Of a stretch of 64,000 nt of DNA, positions 33,701 to 43,054 are shown one piece after another. Each line of letters begins with the position of its first letter. The stretch's first letter is position 1. Origin of the DNA: Pisaster brevispinus (Eukaryota; Echinodermata; Asteroidea; Forcipulatida; Asteriidae); assembly GCA_023634235.1 (NCBI GenBank), contig JAMKCF010000018.1, positions 2,137,474 to 2,201,473 on the forward strand. The letters are read 5' to 3'. The notes below the pieces were generated by a model. It was not told where the DNA came from and made no database searches. It saw only the letters and a list, made by a program, of their open reading frames with translations. A program made the position numbers and the translations under genes.

Positions 33701-36239
33701 TGTTGCCACGAAGATCCAGTTGTCTTAACCCGGACGCTTTTCTGAATGATCCGTCGGGTATGTTTTTGATCCTCATGTCTACGTCATGGTTCGTGTCTGA
33801 CTCCCCTGACGGGTCTTCGACGTCAATATCGTCATCTCCGTTTGGTGGCTTGTCACCGATTAAGAAAAGATAATCGGCACCTGAAATTAAAAAACACCTT
33901 TAACTTATTGAGGCACTACTTTTCAATCATAACTGGGTTTTGGACATTAAAGAGAAAAAAAACACCCGATCACCATCGGACAAATATTCAACCTTACTGT
34001 AGTGGAACCACGTAACCCTGATTACAAAAAGAGAGTGAGACCATACAATCCAGGGCAAAATACTAGAGTCAGAGAATTTGTCCTTTATCGAAAATAACAG
34101 ATTAACAACAAAATATTTGTAAAAAAAAACCAGCTGATAATACTCTTGTGCTGCATTTTCCATATTAATATGGTCTTCCATCGAGCTGATAATAGTACAA
34201 AGCCCGCGGCCTCATTTCACCACTGCTTTCAGAAAAAGAAATTATGCTTACGAGACTTGAGGTTACCAGCCAAAACAAAAGGTCACGTGTACCATTTATG
34301 ACTGGTATCCTACTCATTTTTCTTAGCAGAAATTTTTTCAGCAATGTTTCTATGAAATTGGGCTCTTTTGTAAACATGTGACGCCACTTTGGTTGCACAC
34401 GCTTGTCATTCAGAAAATGCCTTGGATATCCTCCAATTTACATTGATTAGTATTACCCCTAAATGTTTTTATCTTCCCCATGCGTGCGTAACGACGCAGA
34501 TATTTCGAGAATTTTATCGAAGGAACACATGTAAGAATGTCCGGTTGCCTCGTCAGTTACATTCCCGTGCACGACCTCTGACACGCACGGGGTCAAATGT
34601 CAGCCTACAAGGTTGAGCAGGGCTCCGAGTTGGACAATCTGTCCAACATTTATTGGTACGGTTCAATAGACTTTCTTTGCTTAAACACTTGACAAATTTC
34701 ATCAACTTGGAAGTGTTCCATCTTCTCCCACTGATTGAAAAACCGAAAGGTTTCATTTGTGATTCCCAGCGTAAACGAAAAAACCAATCTTTGGACCGAT
34801 TTCAACAATCGTGGGGCCGAGAGGGAAAAGATTGGGGGATTTTGCTTTTGGCGATAAAAACCTGGAATCTGGTACACAGTCAGAGTATGTCAGGAAAAAG
34901 ATATTTAGCTAGGGTCATCGTAGATTTGAATAAATTGGGGGGGGGGGGAATTGACAGAATACAAATTGTCTAAATTGTAAAAATTGCTGTCACTGCTTGT
35001 TTGTATCCCTTTATTTGTGTAAAGGAAATTGTGCGATGGACCTATAGCCAAATATCTTTCACGTGACATGCTCTGGCTGTGTGCCAAATTGCTTGCTTGT
35101 ATCATTAAAGGCACAATCTCATTGCCTTCTTGCCGGACTACGTAAAGTGTTTGTCGTCAAAATTTAAAGGCGTTCATTACAACATAATTACGAAACTACC
35201 GTTCGATAATGATGGGTTAAGGTTCAAAGGTCACTATACTCTGAGAGAATGACTGACACAGTTCAGCCAAAGCTGGAGTTCACTCTTCGTCAAAGTGAGA
35301 AGGAACCACGCCCTACTTCATAAATTAAATCATCTTAAAAGGTTTTACTTAGCCAAGAAAACTCTTTATTTATTAACGAAAACAGATTACCAGCCAAAAT
35401 GTATGCCATGCCCACTGTTCGTGACTGGGCACCCACTACATTTGCTAAACTGATTCTGTGGTACGCTAAGATCAAGCGCACGTGCTTACGTATCAAGAAC
35501 AGCTATCATTCAATGGGCTGCCTCATTTTGCCTCAATGAGGGCACTCCAAAAAAAAAAACAGGTTAAAATTGACCCAAGTCAGGGTCCAGTTGGGCCTGA
35601 CTCGTTTCTGGGTCAGTGTGACCATGGTATGACCCGGAATACGCGTCAAAATTACCCAGAGATGAGTCAAACCGATGCAGAGTTCCAGTCAAAATCCCAT
35701 TTTTAAAAAACAGTTTCCGGGTCGGACTGGCCAAGGACAGGGTCAGGCCCTCTGGGTCAGGCCCCCTGGGTCAGGCCCCCCACCATGGGTCCCGGAATCC
35801 GGGTCAGTGAGAATTCTTGTTTGAGTGTGTTAGAGCGCGTGTGACGTCATATACATAGGGTCTAGGAGTTAATGTTCTTGCAATTGTTACTTTGAACTTC
35901 ATACTTGTTGGATTTGTTATATAGATGTAATTAATATCATTATTTTTTTTAATAATGTGTTGCATTACTTGGCAGAATGTCACTTGGGAGGTCTCTCCTA
36001 CCCCAGCATCCCACCGCCATGTCTCCGTCTCGCCAGCTGTACATCGCCATGTTCTCCTGGAGAAGCCTGGAGGCAGAGGACTGGCTAGGGGATACCACGA
36101 AGCATCGGCACTTCATGGGGCACGGCGAGGGCTGGGCCCGGGGGAGAGGAAGCCCCGATGCCCGGTGCGAAACGCTCGTCGTCATCATCATCACGAGGAA
36201 CGCCAGGTAAAATGTGAGGGTTGATTTGAAGGTACGCAT
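30033..36239 (-). CDS. Secreted leucine-rich-repeat protein with C-terminal inactive trypsin-like domain (4 exons)
   Basis: Joining 36239-35969, 33880-32049, 31370-31201 and 30774-30033 (minus strand) gives a 1004-residue protein, with codon phase kept at all three junctions. In order: signal peptide (about 1-28, MRTFKSTLTFYLAFLVMMM), LRRNT cysteine cap (CPMKCRC ... VGC, about 45-95), an acidic insert (about 102-122), 21 leucine-rich repeats (about 130-658, LxxLxLxxN pattern), LRRCT starting NPWTCDC (659 onward), then a trypsin fold at 758-1004. The last has PW, CNAALIGKDW and GGNLVL landmarks. Catalytic His is Arg797 and Ser is Val956 (GNVGG), so proteolysis is not expected. Likely an extracellular binding or recognition protein. 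I do not know a named family with this order; function is unassigned. Confidence 0.9.
30775..31200 (-). other. Intron 3 of the LRR-protease-homologue gene
   Basis: 426 bp, nothing recognisable inside. Confidence 0.75.
31201..31370 (-). CDS. LRR-protease-homologue exon 3: end of LRRCT and linker
   Basis: 170 nt, acceptor CTCTACATTAG, donor GTAAGT. Encodes residues 702-757 with an LRRCT cysteine (EARCGS) and SRCKIPA, whose cysteine may tether the following trypsin-fold domain as in chymotrypsinogen. Open in the one frame that joins both neighbours. Confidence 0.8.
31371..32048 (-). other. Intron 2 of the LRR-protease-homologue gene, with SINE piece
   Basis: Includes a minus-strand SINE body fragment at about 31720-31830 (TTCTTTTACGTGCATTACAC and TACGTCCCATCC). 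Confidence 0.7.
32049..33880 (-). CDS. LRR-protease-homologue exon 2: 21 LRRs and LRRCT
   Basis: 1832-nt exon, acceptor TTTTAATTTCAG, donor GTGAGT. Opens with an acidic linker (GDDDIDVEDPSGE), then 21 repeats of about 24 residues from LRQLDLRGN to LSRLDIADN, then NPWTCDC of the C-terminal cap. All repeats lie in one exon. Confidence 0.93.
34198..34366. mobile_element. GGGCCCAATTTCAT-family MITE, diverged copy
   Basis: Middle block GGTTACCAGCC ... GACTGGTATCCTACTCAT and right end TCTATGAAATTGGGCTC. Left end AAGCCCGCGGCCTCATTTC is decayed. Confidence 0.65.
35537..35832. mobile_element. Element rich in GGGTCA/TGACCC with weak terminal inverted repeats
   Basis: Left CACTCCAAAAAA ... TTGACCCAAG and right GGGTCAGTGAGAATTC ... 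TTTGAGTGTG form an imperfect inverted repeat. The interior repeats GGTCAGGCCCCCTGG three times. Confidence 0.6.
35969..36239 (-). CDS. LRR-protease-homologue exon 1: signal peptide and LRRNT
   Basis: Start ATG chosen because it is followed directly by a basic-hydrophobic signal peptide; a longer upstream in-frame ORF start adds no signal-like sequence. Encodes CPMKCRC and VGCWGRRDLPSDILP, an LRRNT cap. Donor is GTAATG; the split codon (A + GT = Ser) restores the LRRNT ending LPSADYLFLIGD. Confidence 0.85.
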
Positions 36240-36713
36240 GCTGTCACTTTTCACCTGTATATGATTAGGGGAAAGTTGGGCAAAATAATATTGAAGAGAC
36301 AAATGAAATTGATAAAAAAAATAATATGATTTTTCGAGTTGCACAATTCACAGTCTTAAATTACCCCAGTCATTAAGCTAACACAGTTCAGGGGGTGGGG
36401 CGCAGGGGCACGTGCCCCGCCCCCTCCCCGATGTCCGTACCCCAAAGGTGCCTTTTATAATATTGACCTTTTAGATTTAACAAAAAAAAATGACTTGAAC
36501 ATGTTGTTATGCATAGTGGGAAAAAAAGCCTTTAAAATAATTAGAAGAGTGCAGAAAGGGTATGCAGTCGAGGAAATGAAAACCTAGTTGATGAAAGCGC
36601 TGATGAAAGGGCAGACTATGTCTGGCTCCCTCTTCCGCCTGCCTCTGTCCTGAGGAATGGAAGCACAATGTCCCGGATGTGTTGGCTCTTGTAACAGTGA
36701 TTAAAGCTATACT

Positions 36714-36851
36714 GGGCCCAATGTCATGCTTGTAAGCACACAAAGGTTACCAGCCAAACTACCATGTCACATGTACAATCTGTGACTGGTGTCCCGCTCA
36801 TAAATGCTAAGCAGAACAAATTAGGCTTAAGCAGCTCTATGGAATTTGGCC
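36714..36851. mobile_element. GGGCCCAATTTCAT-family MITE copy
   Basis: Starts GGGCCCAATGTCATGC and ends AGCAGCTCTATGGAATTTGG, with GGTTACCAGCCAAAC and GACTGGTGTCCCGCTCAT in the middle. Confidence 0.8.
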
Positions 36852-36962
36852 AAGACATACTTTATTGAATGATAAGATAATATGAAGAAGAAAAAAACGT
36901 ATAGGCCTACTGTAAACGAGATGTCTCAGTTGGTAACACGGCAGAACATCTGTCCATAATTT

Positions 36963-37135
36963 GGGCCCAATTTCAAAGAGCTACTTAAGCACAAACAAAC
37001 AAAAGTATGCCAGTATAAGGTTACCAGCCAAAGTGTTATCACATATGTACAATATGTGACTGGTACTGCTAATGTTGACTTAGCAGGACAATTTTAAAGC
37101 AATGTTCTGCTTTAGCAGCTCAATGAAAATGGGCT
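36963..37135. mobile_element. GGGCCCAATTTCAT-family MITE copy
   Basis: Starts GGGCCCAATTTCAAAGAGCT, contains GGTTACCAGCCAAAG, ends AGCTCAATGAAAATGGGCT. Confidence 0.8.
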
Positions 37136-37831
37136 GGTAGTTATCCGTAAGTTTGAACTCCGCTAAAAGATGTTACTTTTCTTTATTCACGCACTTCGAA
37201 CAACATTTACATTATTTTTATCAAACTAAATGCTTACATTAAACAAGGAATCTGTATGTATTTTCAAACAGAGTGAATAATTATCATTATAATAAGTACA
37301 CAGTCAGTCTATCCCTTACCAGTTACCAGTTTGCCCATCAAACAGAAGTGTTTGTTAGCAAACAATGCCCCAAAAGATTTCCGGGTGTAACTCTCGCCAG
37401 CGCTGTGTGGTTTTTTTTCCGCATCCTTTTAAAACTAAAGTTTTTGATCGGATGTCTGTGCGCAAGAAAGGTTCATGTGGAATACGTGCACTTACCTTTG
37501 TAAGCTACTTTCAGTTATGCCCGTCATTTCCTCCCCAAGTTACAATGAGCAATGAGTATTGACAAGCAAGTCTACATACTAGAATGGACTTTTCGCTTCA
37601 TTATAATTCAGTCAACGAACGCTGACGGACCCCGTTTGTCCAAGGATGTGTTTACAATGAATGCACGGACCTTTTGTGTGGACATGCCTGATTTAGGCGA
37701 GTAATATTCAGGGAGTTTGTGTGTTTTTTCACTGTGTAAGAAAAGAAGACGTGGGTTAAGTCCTGTAAGGGTGTAGCTGAGGGCCGGCCGGTGGAGTATT
37801 TTTGTGCACTGGTGAGTGAGGCGTGATGGCC

Positions 37832-37834
37832 ATG
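37832..37834 (+). CDS. Candidate ATG-only start exon of the calmodulin-like gene
   Basis: GGCCATG followed immediately by GTGAGT, 1164 nt before the 31-nt exon. Calmodulin genes in many animals split the ATG from the next codon by an intron at exactly this place. A nine-base match could also be chance, and no promoter was identified. Confidence 0.35.
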
Positions 37835-40800
37835 GTGAGTTTTTAAGGGGTACGAGTATGGGAGTAACGAGGGGGAGGCAAGGGGTGTAGATGATATATT
37901 TTAGTGAAGCTTGCTTTATTTTTAAGGATTGGTGAAGGGGTGACCATTGCTCTGATAGTCTGGGGTGCGTATACTGTCGGTTGCCACTCAGGGAAAGGGG
38001 GGGGGGGGCAACTAAACGAGCATTATTAAGCAAACCATTGGGGAAAGACAACACCAGTAACGGACAGAACATACCATACCGTCAATGGTAGGACTAAGGA
38101 AACAGAGTCGTATCTCAAACATGCCAATTTTCAAATCTAAATAAAAGAAATTGGCAAAGGATTTGAAATTTGCTCATTCCTCTAGCTTGGAGTTTCTTTG
38201 TTAAATTTGTTTAGAGAAAATGGAGTCCTATAATTAGAGTATAACCAATGCTGTAACCAAGTCATTTTCCCTGAAGTCAAATCAGGTCACAAGTCACTTT
38301 TGCTCTAGTCATTTTTTTCTCAAGTCAATTTTTCTCAAGTCAAATCTAATCACAGGTCAATTTTTCTCAAGTGATCAAGTCACAAGTCTTGTTTTATTCA
38401 AGTCAAGTCAAGTCACAAGTCATTTTTCCTCAAGTCAAGTCAAGTCCATGCAAGTCACCAAATTTGACGACCCGAGTCGGACTCTAGTCACCGACTCTAG
38501 TCAACAACACTGGGTAAAACTACGATACAGTGTTTTATAGTTCAGAGCTTAGCAACAGTCTACACCACATTAAGGCCTACTTTTCTCAGAAACATATTTT
38601 TTTACAAAATACGAAGTACACAGTCAACCCTCGTTATAAAGAACAAGACCGTCATAAAGATGTTCTGCCTCAAATAAAGAGTACATTCTCAAGTTCCGAA
38701 TCTCATTTCTGCTTTGTGTTTCTTTGTTTTACTGGCCTCATACATAACAACGTTCCTGTTATAAAGTAAGTTGCCCAGTCCCAGCATCTTGTTATAACGA
38801 GAGGCGACTGAACTTCATAAAAATAATAATGTAAAACCAAAATCTTACAATCTTGAACAAAAAAGTTGAAAGAGTATAGCACATTAATATTTGCTAGGCA
38901 TACAATCAATTTTGCATCTATTTGTGTAAATAAATTATGGAAATAATATTTACTGTTAAAACAATTTTATTATCGTTTTGTTTGTTATCGATGGCCAGAC
39001 GCGGGACTACGGTAACCAGCAATTTTCAGGTGAGAGTTTACAGACTTTTGTTAAAAGTGTTTGTTACAAAATACCTGTTTATTATAATAATGTGCAAAGA
39101 AAAAACAATCAATTCGTTTACAAAGAAGACATGGGTCAATGAATCTGAGGAATTCAAATTCACAATAATGCATCTATATTATGTGAACCCTTGCTGAACT
39201 TGGCAAAGATTATTTGTCATAAATGGAGCTTTTTAGTTGACTTAATTACCCGTAACCGTTGAAAATGGGCTTTCGTGAAGTGGAAGTTTGTTGCAACAAA
39301 AGTAAAACATTTTGGAGGTTGCCTCAGTGGTGTCTTCCCATGCCTTTCAACTCAGTGGAACCCGCTTCGAATCCAGGCCGGAGCCTCGCATTTTGGAATG
39401 ACGTTTCTGGGTCCATACCGTGCGTGGGTTTTCCCTACTTATTTGGGTTTTTCCTCCCACATAATAAAGCTGACAGTTCTTCACCTTCTTTATCAGGCCT
39501 AGTGACATTTTACTGTGAAACTTGTTCTGGTGTGTACGTTAATATTTACGTGCGCAATGCTCTTTGACCTTGGGTCCGGGGGGGGGGCTGCCTAGAGATC
39601 CCGGACGGAAGCAATCATTGTGAGAAATAATATTTCATGTTTCCTCATTTTGTTTTTCGTCAGAGTTTAAAGAGGCATTTTCCATATTTGACAAAGATGG
39701 GGACGGTACAGTAACAAGCGAAGAACTGGCTGTCGTGCTGAGGTCGATTGGACTCAACCCGTCGAAGAGGGAGTTGCAGGGACTAATCAAAGAGGCCGAC
39801 GTAGATGGTAAAATGTGTTTGTTTGTTTTGGTTTTTTTTTTTTAAACCAAGAGTCAGCGTATATAAACACCTCAAGAGAATGCAGTCAATGTAGCTGGTG
39901 ATAGTCTCAATGCTATATAAAGTGGATATTAAAAACGTATTCAGCAGAGACTAGACTGTCTCATGGTTAAGGTTTTAAAGGCATAGCCCGCATGATCGGT
40001 TAGAATCTCTGGTAAGGATGAACAACATAAATGTTCAATTTTATAGTGAAAGCTTACTTTACTATAAAGTTCATGCTAGAGGCATTTTTCTGTGAAATAT
40101 TTTCCTCTGAAATGAAGTCAGATTCGAGAACCCTCTATGTATCTTCAAACCTTAAAGAAAAATAGCAGCAGCTGATTTCGGTTGGTACAATCAACGATAA
40201 GGACAATGTTTTAAGGTCTACATGCTGAAATTCATGCAAGGTTTTCTCCCTATTTTCTCCTGACTCTCACAGCGGATTAAGCCCGAGTTTCCGCAGGTTT
40301 GTCATTTCATGTAAAATGGTTTATCACACAAAACATGAACACTGCCTGCGACCATTCCCGTATAATATCTTTAACAATTTGCTTAACGTGAAATATTTCT
40401 CATCCCCACATAACTGAGCGGATTAGATCGGTCGTGTGTTGAGCGTCTAGAGTGTATTTTAATAATCAAACAAAGCCTTATTAACATTAATTACTTGCGT
40501 CAACAAAGAGTATTTGTTTAGACAGTTAATTAAAATGACATTAATATTAAAGGCATATTACATCAATATTGTTTTGGGAAGAATAAATTAGTTTCCAACC
40601 TCAAGTTTTCAATAGACAAGCCATGCATTCAACTTGTGGACGTCATTAAGTAAGTTGGTGCAGTGTTGATAAAAACAATGAAAAAACCATAATAATTTCA
40701 TGTCTGAATTTTTATTTTATATTATTATTTTTGTTTTTTTTACTTTTTATATCGATTACGTCAGTCTTAACTTTGACACTTTTTTTGAAGGATATATTTC

Positions 40801-43054
40801 CCCGTATTGGTATGCCTAGAGCTTTAGATCTATGAACTTTCAGCTGGAAACTTAGCTCTGGAGGATTGGTACTAGTATGAACTTTAGAATCAGTGAGCTT
40901 TCAGATGGAAACTTGGCTCTGGAGGATTGGTACTGGTATGATCTTTATAATCAGTGAGCTTTCAGATGTAAACTTAGCTATGAAGAATTGGTACTGGTAA
41001 GAACTTTAGAATCAGTGAGCTTTCAGGTGGAAACTAAGCTCTGGAGGATTGGTACTGGTATGAACTTTAGAATCAGTGAGCTTTCAGGTGGAAACTTAGC
41101 TCAGGAGGATTGGTACTGGCATGAACTTTAGAATCAGTGAGCTTTCAGATGGAAACTTAGCTCTGGAGGATTGGTACTGGTATGAACTTTAGAATCAGTA
41201 AGCTTTCAAATGAAAACTAAGCTCTGAAGGATTGGTACTGGTATGAACTTTAGAATCAGTGGGCTTTCAGATGGACACTTGGCTCTGGAGGATTGGTACT
41301 GGTATGAACTTTATAATCAGTGAGCTTTCAGATGGAAACTAAGCTCTGAAGGATTGGTACTGGTATGAACTTTAGAATCAGTGGGCTTTCAGATGGACAC
41401 TTAGCTCTGGAGGATTCGTACTGGTAAGAACCTGTAAGCTTTCAAATGGAAATAATTCTCTGTAGGATTGTTGCTGGTACGATCTTTCAAGGCTCTAAAG
41501 ATTAAATTAAAAAAACAATGTCGACAATGACTGGTTCTGCATCTGTCTTTTACACGGAAACATTAGGCGCTCAGCGCTCAGTATTTCAAGGAACACGGTC
41601 ATGCACTGGTCACCCGACACCCGTCCGGTGCTCGTCCAAGGTCCTTCTGGATACGAACAAAATGGGAATGATTGTACAAAATGACAAAATTGTCTCTTTT
41701 TGCACAGTCACGTATAGCGTCAGCTCATGTGTCACAGTGTAACTTTCTAGGATATTAGTGTGTTATTGTTTCTGGTCAGAATTATAGAAAGTTATTACAG
41801 AGTGTTCTTGTTTGGCAATAAAGAGCTGTGTATTGAGAAACTTGCCACAGCTTGCGCATAGACAAAGAAAACCCACATGTACGCACACAGGGTGCCAGAC
41901 TAGCCTGCGCATTGGGTTGTGCTTTATTTGGACTGGAAGATAGCGTCCAGCAACCACGTGACCAATGAAAACTGGCCCCTTCCATGTCGCCGTCCTCTCT
42001 CAATCCACTGGTGAGAAAGTGATGGTCGACATCGTGTGTCAATGGGGGACTTTTGGGGACTCAAGGTGGCAGCAGACTAATACCAGGTAAATACATTGTT
42101 CTTAGAAATGTGAGCATGCTCAGTGACGACGTAATTAATGGAAATTTACCTGGTACGTCTGCTGCCACCTAGAGTTCAAAAGTCTCCCATTGTTTTCACT
42201 TGAGCCATTTGACAGTGTGGCAGTAAGAAAAATGTATGTGGTCTTTTTTCTCCTATAGGTAACAATACGATCGAACTGAACGAGTTTCTTGCCTTAATGG
42301 CAAAGAAAATGGTGAGGCAAGAGTACGATGCCGGACGAAATGATGACGTCACGATGACGGAGCAGGAGATTGAAAAGACCTTTAAAGTGTTCGACAGAAA
42401 GGGAACGGGTTTCATTTGGTAAGACTATTATATAACATTAATACTATAAAGATCTCATTGAATAACTTAACAAAAGGAAAGTATATCAAGAATGTTCTCT
42501 TCTTTGCTGTTAGTTTATATTTCCTCGTTATTTTTCTTAATTACTTATTATTGGTTTTACTAAAACCATCATTAACAACTCAATAATAGTTACAAGTTTA
42601 TTTTCAAGAAATATACATACATTTCAAAATAATTTAAACAATATTTCACTTGAGCTGCTGTCACTGTTTTCTAACCATTTAATTTGTTTTTGCTCGCTTG
42701 AAGTGCCGATGAAATTCGTCAAGTGGGCGTCCTCTACGGGGAGACCCTGTCGGACGAAGACGTAAAACAGATGATTAAAGAGGCGGATCATGATGGAGAC
42801 GGGCGTGTATCATATGATGGTATGTAAACATGTTTTTTTACGAAGCACCCACCCCATCATATGCATATAAAAATGTAATCCACGTTGCTCATTTCTCTCG
42901 ATGTTTGTTTAATTGCTGTTTTGTTTATACTCATGTGTTAAATTTATCTTAAAACCACAACTGATAAACTCCGTCGAAATTCGGACGTCACATATTAACC
43001 TTAATTCTTATTATTTTGACCCTTAAAGACTTTGTAAAGATGATGACGTCGTAA
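37832..43054 (+). CDS. Divergent calmodulin-like protein (4 EF-hands)
   Basis: A cytosolic Ca2+-sensor-type protein. Coding exons 38999-39029, 39664-39807, 42259-42418, 42704-42819 and 43029-43054 join in phase to 158 residues plus stop; a single ATG codon at 37832-37834 followed by GTGAGT is the candidate start exon, as in vertebrate calmodulin genes. Exon 2 (31 nt) and exon 3 (144 nt) have the lengths and phases of animal calmodulin exons. With Met as 1, EF loops fall at 21-32 ([12 protein letters not shown], intact), 57-68 ([12 protein letters not shown]), 105-116 ([12 protein letters not shown], Lys at position 3) and 141-152 ([12 protein letters not shown], Asp not Glu at position 12). 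The central linker is 11 residues longer than in calmodulin. Not calmodulin itself; a lineage-specific paralogue is most likely. The start exon is uncertain. Confidence 0.85.
38270..38480 (+). repeat. CAAGTCA-rich low-complexity repeat
   Basis: Many variants of CAAGTCA(A/C)AAGTCATTTTTCT. Irregular unit length, non-coding. Confidence 0.85.
38621..38810. mobile_element. pogo/Tigger-like MITE
   Basis: Left end CAGTCAACCCTCGTTATAA and right end TTATAACGAGAGGCGACTG form an inverted repeat with two mismatches. The pattern is typical of non-autonomous pogo-superfamily elements. 190 bp, no transposase. Confidence 0.8.
38999..39029 (+). CDS. Calmodulin-like exon 2 (31 nt)
   Basis: Acceptor in a T-rich run ending GATGGCCAG, donor GTGAGA. 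Encodes [10 protein letters not shown] plus the first base of Glu, so the next exon reads [13 protein letters not shown]. Same length and phase as calmodulin exon 2, which encodes ADQLTEEQIA. Confidence 0.7.
39030..39663 (+). other. Intron 2 of the calmodulin-like gene
   Basis: 634 bp; a GGGGGGG run near 39580 and nothing else recognised. Confidence 0.7.
39664..39807 (+). CDS. Calmodulin-like exon 3: EF-hand 1 and start of EF-hand 2
   Basis: 144 nt, acceptor TTTTTCGTCAG, donor GTAAAA. Encodes [14 protein letters not shown] then [14 protein letters not shown], ending in the first base of Gly in the EF2 loop, exactly as in calmodulin. Confidence 0.95.
40830..41490 (+). repeat. 61-bp minisatellite, locus 1 (about 10.5 units)
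   Basis: Unit reads GGAGGATTGGTACTGGTATG, AACTTTAGAATCAGTGAGCT, TTCAGATGGAAACTTAGCTC, T (61 bp) with scattered substitutions. The same family forms a second array at 62311-62772. Confidence 0.95.
42040..42192. mobile_element. Palindromic MITE (AGGTGGCAGCAGAC family)
   Basis: CAATGGGGGACTTTTG at the left is inverted as AAAAGTCTCCCATTG at the right; AGGTGGCAGCAGAC and ACCAGGTAAAT are also mirrored. Arms of about 52 bp. A CTAGGTGGCAGCAGAC motif also occurs near 16595. Confidence 0.85.
42259..42418 (+). CDS. Calmodulin-like exon 4: EF-hand 2, extended linker, start of EF-hand 3
   Basis: 160 nt, acceptor TCTCCTATAG, donor GTAAGA. Encodes [17 protein letters not shown], a lengthened linker ([18 protein letters not shown]) and [12 protein letters not shown]. 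The downstream intron sits later in EF3 than in calmodulin. Confidence 0.95.
42704..42819 (+). CDS. Calmodulin-like exon 5: EF-hands 3-4
   Basis: 116 nt, acceptor GCTTGAAG, donor GTATGT. Completes Cys and encodes [20 protein letters not shown] and [13 protein letters not shown]. Confidence 0.95.
43029..43054 (+). CDS. Calmodulin-like terminal exon
   Basis: Acceptor GACCCTTAAAG. Encodes (D)FVKMMTS and TAA, matching calmodulin EFVQMMTAK in place and phase. Confidence 0.92.

Larger units (their letters stand above)
33881..35968 (-). other. Intron 1 of the LRR-protease-homologue gene
   Basis: 2.1 kb. Holds a diverged GGGCCCAATTTCAT-family MITE (34198-34366), a poly-G tract (34939-34948) and a GGGTCA-rich element (35537-35832). 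No exon seen. Confidence 0.7.
36240..37831. other. Spacer between divergently oriented genes
   Basis: Upstream regions of both the minus-strand LRR gene and the plus-strand calmodulin-like gene. Contains two MITE copies (36714-36851, 36963-37135); no clear promoter motif or ORF. Confidence 0.6.
37835..38998 (+). other. Putative first intron of the calmodulin-like gene
   Basis: Holds a CAAGTCA-rich simple repeat (38270-38480) and a pogo-like MITE (38621-38810). Confidence 0.4.
39808..42258 (+). other. Intron 3 of the calmodulin-like gene
   Basis: 2.45 kb, carrying the 61-bp minisatellite (40830-41490) and a palindromic MITE (42040-42192). Confidence 0.8.

Noticed and set aside
38991..39029. 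ATG at 38991 as start of the calmodulin-like protein ([13 protein letters not shown])
   Set aside because: That frame ends in phase 0 at the donor, but the next exon needs one leading base; the other frame with a 31-nt exon fits calmodulin structure exactly.
40830..41490. Possible coding repeats in the 61-bp array
   Set aside because: 61 is not a multiple of three and stops occur in every frame across units.
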